Source: DATKCN01 sp035513175 (GTDB lineage: Bacteria; Chloroflexota; Chloroflexia; Thermomicrobiales; CFX8). Taken from it: a stretch of DNA of 13,009 nucleotides. Position numbers and translations under genes: made by a program. The DNA is taken from NCBI GenBank assembly GCA_035513175.1, contig DATKCN010000167.1, forward strand, positions 1 through 13,009. Reading direction: 5' to 3'. The notes under the pieces were generated by a model. That model did no database searches. It was not told the DNA's origin and worked only from the letters and a program-made list of their open reading frames with translations. Positions 1-5,537 of this stretch are shown piece by piece (position 1 is the first letter of the stretch; every line of letters begins with the position of its first letter).

Positions 1-2283
1 CGGTCGCAGGCCACGCATTGCCAGCGCATACCCGAGCGCTGCAGGGTTGCCAAGCCGTCGCGCCATCGCAACGGCCTCGTCGCTCCGCTGACGCAGCTGT
101 TCCGCGAGTTCCGTTGTGAGGGGACGTGTGCCGTGGTACGCGGCCTGTATGTAGGGATCAGTTCCCAGGCGAGCCAGCAGCCGCACCCGAAGATCGCTGT
201 CGCCGGTTGGTAAATGAGCGAGCGCTTCCTCCAATAGGTCGATGCCCTCTGGACCGCCTTGTTGAGGATGTGGGTTGAATCCGACGACCCCAAGCGCCGC
301 CCGCGCCAGGTGCTCGGGTAGACCTGCTGAGCGGGCGATCCCCGCAGCGCGCCAGAAGGTGTCTCGCCCAGCATAGGAGCCCCCAGCGCCAAGCACAAGA
401 TGAGACCCCGCGGTCGGCCGCCCTGCCGCGACCTGGTTCTGCGCCTCGCCAAGTGCCAGCAGGATCTCGCAGTGCTGCCGCGCATCGGGCTGACTCTGCC
501 GCTCTATCAGTTCCAGCGCACGACCGTAACGTTCGATGGCGACATCCCAGGCGAAGCGGCTCATCGCGCGGTCGCCGGCCCGAGCCAGCCATTCCAGCGC
601 GCGGGGATCGTGGGCGTGCTCCAGATGCGTGAGGACCGCATCAGGATCAGGATGGGGCTCATCGAACAGGGCCTCGGCAACGGCGCGGTGCCTGTCCCGG
701 CGTTGGAGCGGCGCGACGCCCGCGTAAAGCGCTTCGCGGATCAGCGCGTGGCGGAATGTCAGGCTCATGCCGTCCGCGGATTCTTCGAGCAGGTTGGCGT
801 CGATCGCTTCGGTCATCGCGGCGCTGACCTCATCCGACGCCAGCCCGCTGACCTGCTGCCACAGGTCGATCGGCACGTCTTGACCGATGATGGCGGCGAT
901 CTCAAGCGGTGTGCGGGTGTCCGGATCCAGCCGTTGCAGGCGGCCCTCGATGACCTGGCGTAGGAGTGGTGGCACTGCTATGTCGGACAGCTCGCTCAAC
1001 TGCCAGCCGTCGTCGGTCCGCCGCAGCACGCTCTGCTCTTCGAGCGTGTTGAGCACTTCACTGGCGAAGAATGGATTGCCCTCGCTCAGCTGCTGGAGAT
1101 GCGTCACCAGCTGGTCTTCCTCATGCTCAGGGAGCTGGTACCGCTCACGCAGCAACGATCGGGTTTCAGCGAGATCAAGGCGGCGCAGCGTCAGCCGGGA
1201 CGCCCCATCTTCCCGCGCGAGCAGGGGCAGCAGCTCGGAGAGCGGGTGGCGTCGAGTCAGCTCATCATCCCGGTAGGTCGCGACGGTGAGACTCGGCAAT
1301 CCGGGCAGAAAGCGGGCGAAGAAGCGCAGCAGGTCGAGCGTGGCCTGGTCGGCCCAGTGCAGGTCTTCGAGCACGAGCACCAGCGGCCGGTGCTCGCTGA
1401 CCTCGGCAAAGAACTCACCGACGATCTCGAACAACGCTGCCCGGCTGGGGATTGAGGCCAGCCCGGCGTCGTCGCGAATCTGTGCCGGTATCGGCGGCAG
1501 GCCCCCCTCCGGTTGGTAGACGCGCAGGATCTCCACCCAGGGACCGTAGGGCGGGGTGGTCGCCAGATCGTAGCAACCACCACTAAGAACAAGGGCTCCC
1601 TGTTGCTCTGCCTGAGCCTGGAGCCAGCGCGTGAGCGTCGTCTTGCCGATGCCGGCCTCGCCTCCGAGGAGCACGAGCCCACCGCTGCCGCACACCGCGG
1701 AATCAAGAATGTCCGTCAACCGTCGTTGCTCGCGATCGCGGCCAACGAGTAGCGACACTGAACGCCGCCTGCTCATCGCCCGTCGTAAGCGCGTGCCTGT
1801 GCCGGGAGAGGTGAACGCATGGCTTGTTCGCGCAGGAGCATCGCCCCGTGCGTTGGCCGTTGTGTCGACGGAATCCGGTTGCGCCTGGGCGGGCTTCCGC
1901 ACCAGCGCGGCATCGAGAGCGCGATAGCCCGCTTCCCGGTCGCCGGTGAAATCGATGTAGTTGCGGGAGACGTAGTGGAACGGCACGTCGCAGGGCTCGA
2001 CCAGCAGGAGGATCAGCCGCCGGTTGTTGGCGATGGCCCAATCCCACTCATTCTTGACGTTCTCGGACGCGAGGCTGGACGGGCTCATCAACCCAATGGT
2101 TGCGTCCGATGAGCGCAACGCGGCGTCGATCTCGTCCGGCCAGCGAGCTCCGGCCGGGATGTCGAACAGGTCCATCCACGGCTGCCGGCCATGCGTCAGG
2201 AGCCACTCGCGCAGCTCACGAGCGCCGGCAACGTCTTCGCGTGAATAGGAGATGAAGATGGATTGGATGCTGGATGACGCCAT
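1..2283 (-). CDS. TIR-STAND NTPase with helical repeats (C-terminus cut by window edge)
   Basis: The frame is open from an ATG at 2281-2283 to base 1 (761 codons, no stop), so the C-terminus lies outside the window. An AGGA box sits 7 nt before the ATG. Residues 6-125 form a TIR_2-type domain: FISYSRED at 10-17, WMDLFDIPAG at 36-45, then SPSSLASENVKNEW with Glu79 at the position of the catalytic glutamate of NADase TIRs. A poorly conserved linker (about 130-175) leads to an AAA_16/STAND NTPase: VGRDRE (180-185), Walker A GGEAGIGKTT (207-216, Lys214), Walker B LVLVLEDLHWAD (301-312), and a downstream FRHALIREALY motif typical of MalT/LuxR-LAL-like ATPases. From about 520 the sequence is Ala/Leu-rich and helical, resembling TPR/SARP-type repeats. 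Bacterial TIR-STAND proteins of this layout can act as NLR-like abortive-infection sensors. A signalling or transcriptional role is also possible, since a LuxR HTH could lie beyond the edge. Confidence 0.85.
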   Translation of the reverse strand, partial: MASSSIQSIFISYSREDVAGARELREWLLTHGRQPWMDLFDIPAGARWPDEIDAALRSSDATIGLMSPSSLASENVKNEWDWAIANNRRLILLLVEPCDVPFHYVSRNYIDFTGDREAGYRALDAALVRKPAQAQPDSVDTTANARGDAPARTSHAFTSPGTGTRLRRAMSRRRSVSLLVGRDREQRRLTDILDSAVCGSGGLVLLGGEAGIGKTTLTRWLQAQAEQQGALVLSGGCYDLATTPPYGPWVEILRVYQPEGGLPPIPAQIRDDAGLASIPSRAALFEIVGEFFAEVSEHRPLVLVLEDLHWADQATLDLLRFFARFLPGLPSLTVATYRDDELTRRHPLSELLPLLAREDGASRLTLRRLDLAETRSLLRERYQLPEHEEDQLVTHLQQLSEGNPFFASEVLNTLEEQSVLRRTDDGWQLSELSDIAVPPLLRQVIEGRLQRLDPDTRTPLEIAAIIGQDVPIDLWQQVSGLASDEVSAAMTEAIDANLLEESADGMSLTFRHALIREALYAGVAPLQRRDRHRAVAEALFDEPHPDPDAVLTHLEHAHDPRALEWLARAGDRAMSRFAWDVAIERYGRALELIERQSQPDARQHCEILLALGEAQNQVAAGRPTAGSHLVLGAGGSYAGRDTFWRAAGIARSAGLPEHLARAALGVVGFNPHPQQGGPEGIDLLEEALAHLPTGDSDLRVRLLARLGTDPYIQAAYHGTRPLTTELAEQLRQRSDEAVAMARRLGNPAALGYALAMRGLRP

Positions 2284-2478
2284 CAGCGTGTCCTGGAATC
2301 GTTGTCCCGCGCACTGACCCCAACTGCATGGAGCGGCAAGGGTGATCTGTTCGTCCAGGAGCAGCGTAACGGAGATCAGTCGTGTTTACAACCAACGCGT
2401 ATCTACGAACAGGAGCATGTGCGCATGCCAATCAGCCGCACGTATACGAGCATGCCGCTGTCAATGCCGTGGATGTCG

Positions 2479-2724
2479 TCAGTCACGCCGCTCGTGGCGC
2501 TCACGCAAGGCGCGGATGAGAGCGGTTGAGTCAGGTTGCAGCGCGGCGCCGTGTTGAAGGCGGCGGATGGTGTTGACATCCTGGTGGCCGCGCCGCCTGC
2601 GGATCTCGCGGTCGATGGCTTCGATAACGAAGTCGTTGAGCGACTCGCGTTCGTCTTTGAGCTCACGGGCTGTGCGCAATACGTCATTTGCGAGCCTGAT
2701 GGTGAGGGCGTCGCGGGCGGTCAT
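2479..2724 (-). CDS. Ribbon-helix-helix (CopG/Arc-like) antitoxin-type DNA-binding protein, orphan
   Basis: An 81-residue protein. I chose the ATG at 2724 over the longer frame from 2766 because it has an AAGGA box 8 nt upstream and begins directly with the DNA-binding strand. The N-terminal segment TARDALTIRLANDVLRTARE has the beta-strand/helix pattern of RHH antitoxins. ESLNDFVIEAIDREIRRRRG follows as the second helix. The rest (about 45-81) is charged and would be the toxin-neutralising tail in a toxin-antitoxin pair. No partner toxin is visible: the 195 bp downstream to the TIR gene hold no convincing PIN, RelE or MazF reading frame. It could be an orphan antitoxin or a stand-alone regulator. 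The RHH fold is inferred from pattern, not from a search. Confidence 0.6.
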   Translation of the reverse strand: MTARDALTIRLANDVLRTARELKDERESLNDFVIEAIDREIRRRRGHQDVNTIRRLQHGAALQPDSTALIRALRERHERRD

Positions 2725-2755
2725 GATGCCTGTCCTTCGGCCGGATGCACCGGAA

Positions 2756-2777
2756 GATGCCACCACCAGATGGTATC
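2756..2777. promoter_or_regulatory. Inverted repeat upstream of the RHH gene, candidate operator
   Basis: GATGCCA and TGGTATC (6 of 7 complementary positions) are separated by 8 bp and lie 32-53 bp before the RHH start codon. RHH antitoxins normally autoregulate by binding such dyads, so this is a plausible operator. The match is short and no promoter elements were confidently identified. Confidence 0.3.
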
Positions 2778-2821
2778 ACTGCGTTCAGGAGTAGCATGGT
2801 TGTGCGGATCGGGGCGCTGGA

Positions 2822-2893
2822 CTACGCCGCGACGTACTCGCGGACTTCGACCTGTACGCCAGATTGCGCGGCCACGTCGGTGGTGGCGATCAG
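2822..2893 (-). pseudogene. Degenerate remnant of a YgiT-type antitoxin 3' end
   Basis: On the minus strand, ending in TAG at 2822-2824, this stretch reads ALIATTDVAAQSGVQVEVREYVAA-stop. The intact YgiT-type protein at 3574-3801 ends ALLASAEAASKAGVQVEIREYIAA-stop. At DNA level the terminal 39 bp (2822-2860 versus 3574-3612) match at 34 positions. No zinc-finger CxxC part is present upstream; the frame meets a stop at 2912-2914 and overlaps the end of the HEPN gene in a different frame. It is therefore a truncated duplicate of the YgiT tail, not an expressed gene. It forms an imperfect direct repeat flanking the MNT-HEPN pair. Confidence 0.65.
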
Positions 2894-3258
2894 TGCGGAG
2901 CGAGCGCCGAGTCACTGGTGTCCGTGTCAAGAAGGCTCTCGACTTGGGCAGCCAGTTGCGGCAGGTACTCTGTGATGATCTCCCAAACACGCGCGTTGTC
3001 GATAACGTCGTACGCGTGAGCGAGCACGTTGCGGAAGGCGATGATCCGTGGAAGATCAGGGATGGCTGCGGCAGTGTCGGCGTCGATCCGGGCGAGCCTG
3101 CGTGACGCTTCACCGACGATCTCCAGCTGGCGCTCAATCGCCGAACGCAACAACAGGTTCTCCTCGTATTCAGCCAGAGAGATAGCGCTGGTGTGTTCCA
3201 GGACGAATCGAGCCGCGGTGAGGATGTCCCACAGCAGGCCGGGTGTCTTAGGCTGCAT
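2890..3258 (-). CDS. hepT: HEPN-domain RNase toxin, HepT family (DUF86)
   Basis: A 122-residue, all-helical protein with the HepT/DUF86 signature: AIERQLEIVGEA (about 40-51), then IIAFRNVLAHAYDVID. The RX4HXY motif is intact (Arg76, His81, Tyr83). In characterised HepT toxins the Arg/His pair forms the RNA-cleaving active site, and the Tyr is AMPylated by the cognate MntA. The ATG start at 3258 overlaps the 3' end of the mntA-like gene by 11 bp, so translation is probably coupled; no strong ribosome site precedes it. Its stop region overlaps the YgiT-tail remnant in another frame. With all key residues present it should be an active toxin. Its cellular RNA target cannot be read from sequence. 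Confidence 0.88.
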   Translation of the reverse strand: MQPKTPGLLWDILTAARFVLEHTSAISLAEYEENLLLRSAIERQLEIVGEASRRLARIDADTAAAIPDLPRIIAFRNVLAHAYDVIDNARVWEIITEYLPQLAAQVESLLDTDTSDSALAPH

Positions 3259-3559
3259 ACAGTTGCTGCCGCGATGCTTCGATCGAGCGGATGACGTAGG
3301 GGTTGCGGGGCGCGCCGGACATGATGAGGTCGACCGGATGGCCGAGCAGGGCTTCCAGGCGATCTTTCAGCTCGAAGTAGCGGGCGAGCCAGGGGCCGAA
3401 GTCGTAATCGGGCGGGTATTCGACGAGGAAGTCGATGTCGCTGCGCTCGGGGTCGAAGTCGCCGGTGGCGGCGGAGCCGAACAGGTCGAGACGCAGCACG
3501 CCGAACTCGCGGCAGAGGTCGCGGATGGCGGGCTGGTGTTGTGCAATGAGGGCGATCAT
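3248..3559 (-). CDS. mntA: Minimal nucleotidyltransferase antitoxin, MntA family
   Basis: A 103-residue protein with the MNT catalytic pattern: GSAATGDF at 28-35, then SDIDFLVEY, giving Asp41 and Asp43 as metal ligands, and VDLIM with Asp77 as the third acidic residue. Such proteins inactivate HepT by transferring AMP to the tyrosine of its RX4HXY motif. The partner gene follows immediately with an 11-bp overlap. I placed the start at the ATG at 3559; the frame is open further upstream but that part is Arg-rich and is the shadow of the YgiT gene. Only 14 bp separate it from the upstream YgiT stop, and there is just a weak ribosome site, which suggests coupled translation in a YgiT-MNT-HEPN operon. 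Confidence 0.88.
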   Translation of the reverse strand: MIALIAQHQPAIRDLCREFGVLRLDLFGSAATGDFDPERSDIDFLVEYPPDYDFGPWLARYFELKDRLEALLGHPVDLIMSGAPRNPYVIRSIEASRQQLYAA

Positions 3560-3573
3560 GGTGCTGTGCCGTT

Positions 3574-3801
3574 CTACGCCGCTATGTACTCGCGGATCTC
3601 GACCTGGACGCCCGCCTTGCTCGCTGCTTCGGCGGAGGCGAGGAGGGCGGTGGTCGTCTCCTCGTCGACGTAGGCTTCGCCGCACGTGTCACAGACTTGG
3701 GCGGGCACGTTCTTGACGACGAGAGTTAGGGCATCGCGAGCCAGGGTGACGGTCGTGACGCCGGGTTGAGTGTCGCCATGCCGGCAGATGACGCATTTCA
3801 C
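3574..3801 (-). CDS. YgiT-type zinc-finger protein (MqsA N-terminal-like antitoxin domain)
   Basis: A 75-residue protein starting at a GTG (3799-3801) with AGGA 7 nt upstream. Two CxxC pairs (Cys3/Cys6 in KCVICRHG and Cys37/Cys40 in VCDTCGEAY) would bind one zinc, as in the N-terminal domain of MqsA. The segment between them (TTVTLARDALTLVVKNVPAQ) is typical of YgiT-type small antitoxins, and the C-terminal helix ends VEIREYIAA. The DNA-binding HTH domain of full MqsA is absent. Proteins of this size are usually encoded next to a DUF4258/MqsR-like toxin. Here no such toxin is seen upstream, and the next genes downstream (14 bp away) are MNT and HEPN instead. It could be a third component of that module or a remnant of an older toxin-antitoxin pair. 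Confidence 0.8.
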   Translation of the reverse strand: MKCVICRHGDTQPGVTTVTLARDALTLVVKNVPAQVCDTCGEAYVDEETTTALLASAEAASKAGVQVEIREYIAA

Positions 3802-3848
3802 TGTCTGGTCCTGTTCCTAGCCAATCTCTCGCTTTGCCACGTACGGAG

Positions 3849-3878
3849 AGTATGAGCGTAGACCAAGGGATGTTGCAA
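3849..3878 (-). promoter_or_regulatory. Possible sigma70-like promoter for the YgiT-MNT-HEPN operon
   Basis: On the minus strand TTGCAA (3873-3878) and CATACT (3849-3854) are separated by 18 bp and lie about 47 nt before the YgiT start. Each box matches the consensus at 4 of 6 positions. The position is good but the match is modest, so this is only a candidate. Confidence 0.3.
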
Positions 3879-3930
3879 GCAGCGAAGGCTGTGCGCGGGG
3901 TGGTCGGACCGCGCGGTAGCGGGCGTGGGG

Positions 3931-3960
3931 AGATTCTTCGCTGCGGCTCAGAATGACAAG
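3931..3960. repeat. Dispersed intergenic repeat (AGATTCTTCGCT...CAGAATGACA type)
   Basis: This stretch matches from memory a short intergenic repeat common in Chloroflexota and other bacteria. Its minus strand is often mis-annotated as a peptide containing VILSRSEES. It lies in the 322-bp spacer 3802-4123, which has no credible gene. A perfect 10-bp palindrome, ACCGCGCGGT, lies just before it at 3908-3917. Recognition is from memory; a genome-wide count would confirm it. Confidence 0.5.
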
Positions 3961-4000
3961 GTTTGCGCCTGCGTTCATGTCTGACAGTCTGCCCGGTTGT

Positions 4001-4120
4001 GTAACGTGTAACGGGGGAAATGGACAGGATCTAAAGACGCTCATTCCTTAACACATCCAAATGATTGCCTTTACCTTTAGACCGTTCGCGCGAGCGCATT
4101 CCGACCGCGCTACACGTTAC
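4001..4120. repeat. Nested inverted repeats in spacer downstream of the class V enzyme gene
   Basis: GTAACGTGTA (4001-4010) and TACACGTTAC (4111-4120) are perfect 10-bp inverted repeats about 100 bp apart. Inside them TCTAAAG (4030-4036) and CTTTAGA (4075-4081) form a perfect 7-bp inverted repeat. A further palindrome, TTACGCGTAA (4124-4133), overlaps the stop codon of the aminotransferase-like gene. The interior is less GC-rich than its surroundings. It could be a terminator/operator region or a small decayed MITE-like element. No transposase is present. Confidence 0.4.
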
Positions 4121-4123
4121 GCG

Positions 4124-5287
4124 TTACGCGTAAACGTTCCCCGCTTCACGCATCACGTCGTCCAACGCCGCCAGGAACCGCTCCACGTCCGCTTCGTCGT
4201 TGTAGGCGTGGAAAGAGACGCGCACGCGGCCGTTGTCGCCCCAGATGAGGACGCCGCGTTCGGCCATCTGGGCGGTGAGCTGCGCCGGGTCGGGCCAGAG
4301 GAAGCAGACGTTGGGGCCGCGCTGCTCGGGGTCGCGGGGGCTGATGGGGCGGATGCCGCGGGCGTCGAGGGCGTCCCAGACGAGGTCGCCGAGGGCGAGG
4401 ACGTGCTGGGCGATGCGGTCGATGCCGATGGCGTTGATGTAGGCCAGCGCGTTGTCCAGCACGGCCAGCGCCAGGAAGGGCGGGTTGGCGGCTTCGAAGC
4501 GGGAGGCGTCGGGGCGCGGGGTGAAGGCGGTCGGGTCCTGCACGCCGCGTGAGCTGGCGGCGCTGTTCCAACCGACCTGCTGGGGCTGGAGGCCGGAGAG
4601 GCGCTCGGGGTTGCAGTAAAACAGCGCGGCGCCGTGCACGCCCAGCAGGAACTTGTAGCAGCTGGAGACGACGATGTCGGCGTGGCGCGCCTCGACCGGG
4701 ATGACACCGGTGGCGTGGGTGGCGTCCACACAGAGCAGGGAGCCAGCGTCGTGGGCGATGGTGGCGAGCTGTTCGAGGTCGTAGCGGCGACCGGTGAGGT
4801 AGCTTACGTGGCTGGTCGAGAGGACGCGGGTGCGGCCGTCGACCGCGTCGGCGAGGCGTGCGAGCGAGGCGTCGCCGCCCCACTGGCGCACGACGCGCAC
4901 CTCGACGCCGCGATCTTGCAGCCGTGCCCAGGGGTAGATGTCGGACGGGAACTCGATGTCCTCGACGACGATGTTGTCGCCAATCTGCCAGTCGAGGCCG
5001 GCTGCGAGCTGGTTGATGCCGTCGGTGGAGGAGCTGAGGAAGGCCATGTCGCGGGCTGGCACACCGAACAGGTCGGCGGCCCGCTGACGAGTGCGTGCCA
5101 GCAGCCCCATGGTCTGCTCCATGCGCCCGGCCAGGCCGTCGCTCTTGCCCTCGAAGAAGCGCTCGATGGCGTCGGAGTGGCTGCGCAGGATGGCGGTTTC
5201 GCCACCGGCGCACAGGTGGGCGACATCGGGGACGCGCAGAAAGTCGGTCTTAGGGGCGAGTGTGGCGATCTGGGCGGTGGTGACCAT
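4124..5287 (-). CDS. Class V aminotransferase-fold PLP enzyme (cysteine desulfurase/isopenicillin-N-epimerase-like)
   Basis: A 387-residue protein. The ATG at 5287 has an AGGAG box 8 nt upstream. The fold-type I, class V pattern is clear: SSSTDGINQLAAGL (about 85-98) as the cofactor-phosphate loop; EFPSDIYPW (112-120); HVSYLTGRRYDL (160-171); CVDATHATGVIP (186-197) with Asp188 placed to contact the pyridine nitrogen of PLP; and SSCYKFLLGVHG (208-219) with Lys212 as the Schiff-base lysine. The C-terminal domain has GVLIWGDNGRVRVSFHAYN, the usual class V small-domain arginine region. The substrate is unknown. I see no obvious catalytic-cysteine loop that would identify a true IscS/SufS, and no Fe-S genes are nearby. 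Epimerase, lyase, desulfurase and kynureninase-like roles all remain possible. It is probably a single-gene unit, with 250 bp to the M42 gene upstream. Confidence 0.88.
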   Translation of the reverse strand: MVTTAQIATLAPKTDFLRVPDVAHLCAGGETAILRSHSDAIERFFEGKSDGLAGRMEQTMGLLARTRQRAADLFGVPARDMAFLSSSTDGINQLAAGLDWQIGDNIVVEDIEFPSDIYPWARLQDRGVEVRVVRQWGGDASLARLADAVDGRTRVLSTSHVSYLTGRRYDLEQLATIAHDAGSLLCVDATHATGVIPVEARHADIVVSSCYKFLLGVHGAALFYCNPERLSGLQPQQVGWNSAASSRGVQDPTAFTPRPDASRFEAANPPFLALAVLDNALAYINAIGIDRIAQHVLALGDLVWDALDARGIRPISPRDPEQRGPNVCFLWPDPAQLTAQMAERGVLIWGDNGRVRVSFHAYNDEADVERFLAALDDVMREAGNVYA

Positions 5288-5340
5288 GTGGGCGTCTCCT
5301 TAGCGAGTATGGTGTGTAGTGGTTTGTGGGGGTGATCGTA

Positions 5341-5379
5341 GACGATGTGGCGGATCTTGTCATGGGGCGCCGCATCGTC
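5341..5379. repeat. Imperfect 12-bp inverted repeat between M42 and class V genes
   Basis: GACGATGTGGCG (5341-5352) and CGCCGCATCGTC (5368-5379) pair at 11 of 12 positions around a 15-nt loop. It lies 54-92 nt upstream of the class V start and downstream of the M42 gene. There is no T-run, so it could be a weak terminator, an mRNA leader hairpin or a protein-binding site. Confidence 0.4.
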
Positions 5380-5420
5380 TTGAGTTCTTCTCCGGGCGTA
5401 TGGCCGGTGCTCAGCTCCAC

Positions 5421-5448
5421 GTCGTGATGGCCGTCACGACATGACGGC
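5421..5448. repeat. Two overlapping, mutually exclusive hairpins
   Basis: GTCGTGA (5421-5427) pairs perfectly with TCACGAC (5434-5440). GCCGTCA (5430-5436) pairs perfectly with TGACGGC (5442-5448). The two structures share bases, so only one can form at a time. They lie in the 250-bp spacer between M42 and the class V gene. Confidence 0.4.
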
Positions 5449-5486
5449 ATCGGTCCGTTAGCGGTGCGTGTGGCCAGCGGGCCACC

Positions 5487-5507
5487 GGGCCGGGCAAGCC
5501 GCGGCCC
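5487..5507. repeat. GC-rich intergenic hairpin, likely dispersed repeat
   Basis: GGGCCG (5487-5492) pairs with CGGCCC (5502-5507). The flanking CCCCTACG extends a pattern I recognise as a common bacterial intergenic repeat (the reverse complement begins CGTAGGGG). It lies 30-50 bp after the M42 stop codon and might also help to end that transcript. No T-tract is present. Confidence 0.35.
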
Positions 5508-5537
5508 CTACGAGAAACGGGTCGCGGGCCGTCGTCG

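Noticed and set aside
400..963. Plus-strand frames at the left end, considered as genes.
   Set aside because: They are antisense to the continuous TIR-STAND reading frame, which has strong domain motifs.
2284..2478. Spacer between the RHH and TIR genes, examined for a small toxin gene or promoter.
   Set aside because: Short frames lack recognisable motifs. Possible -35/-10 pairs had poor spacing (about 20 bp) or weak matches.
3817..4044. A 75-codon minus-strand frame upstream of the YgiT gene, considered as a missing toxin.
   Set aside because: Its middle is the repeat-derived peptide VILSRSEES, it lacks a toxin motif, and the frame is explained by the dispersed repeat.
4146..5213. A 355-codon minus-strand frame inside the class V gene.
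   Set aside because: Arg/Pro-rich shadow; the overlapping frame has all PLP-enzyme motifs.
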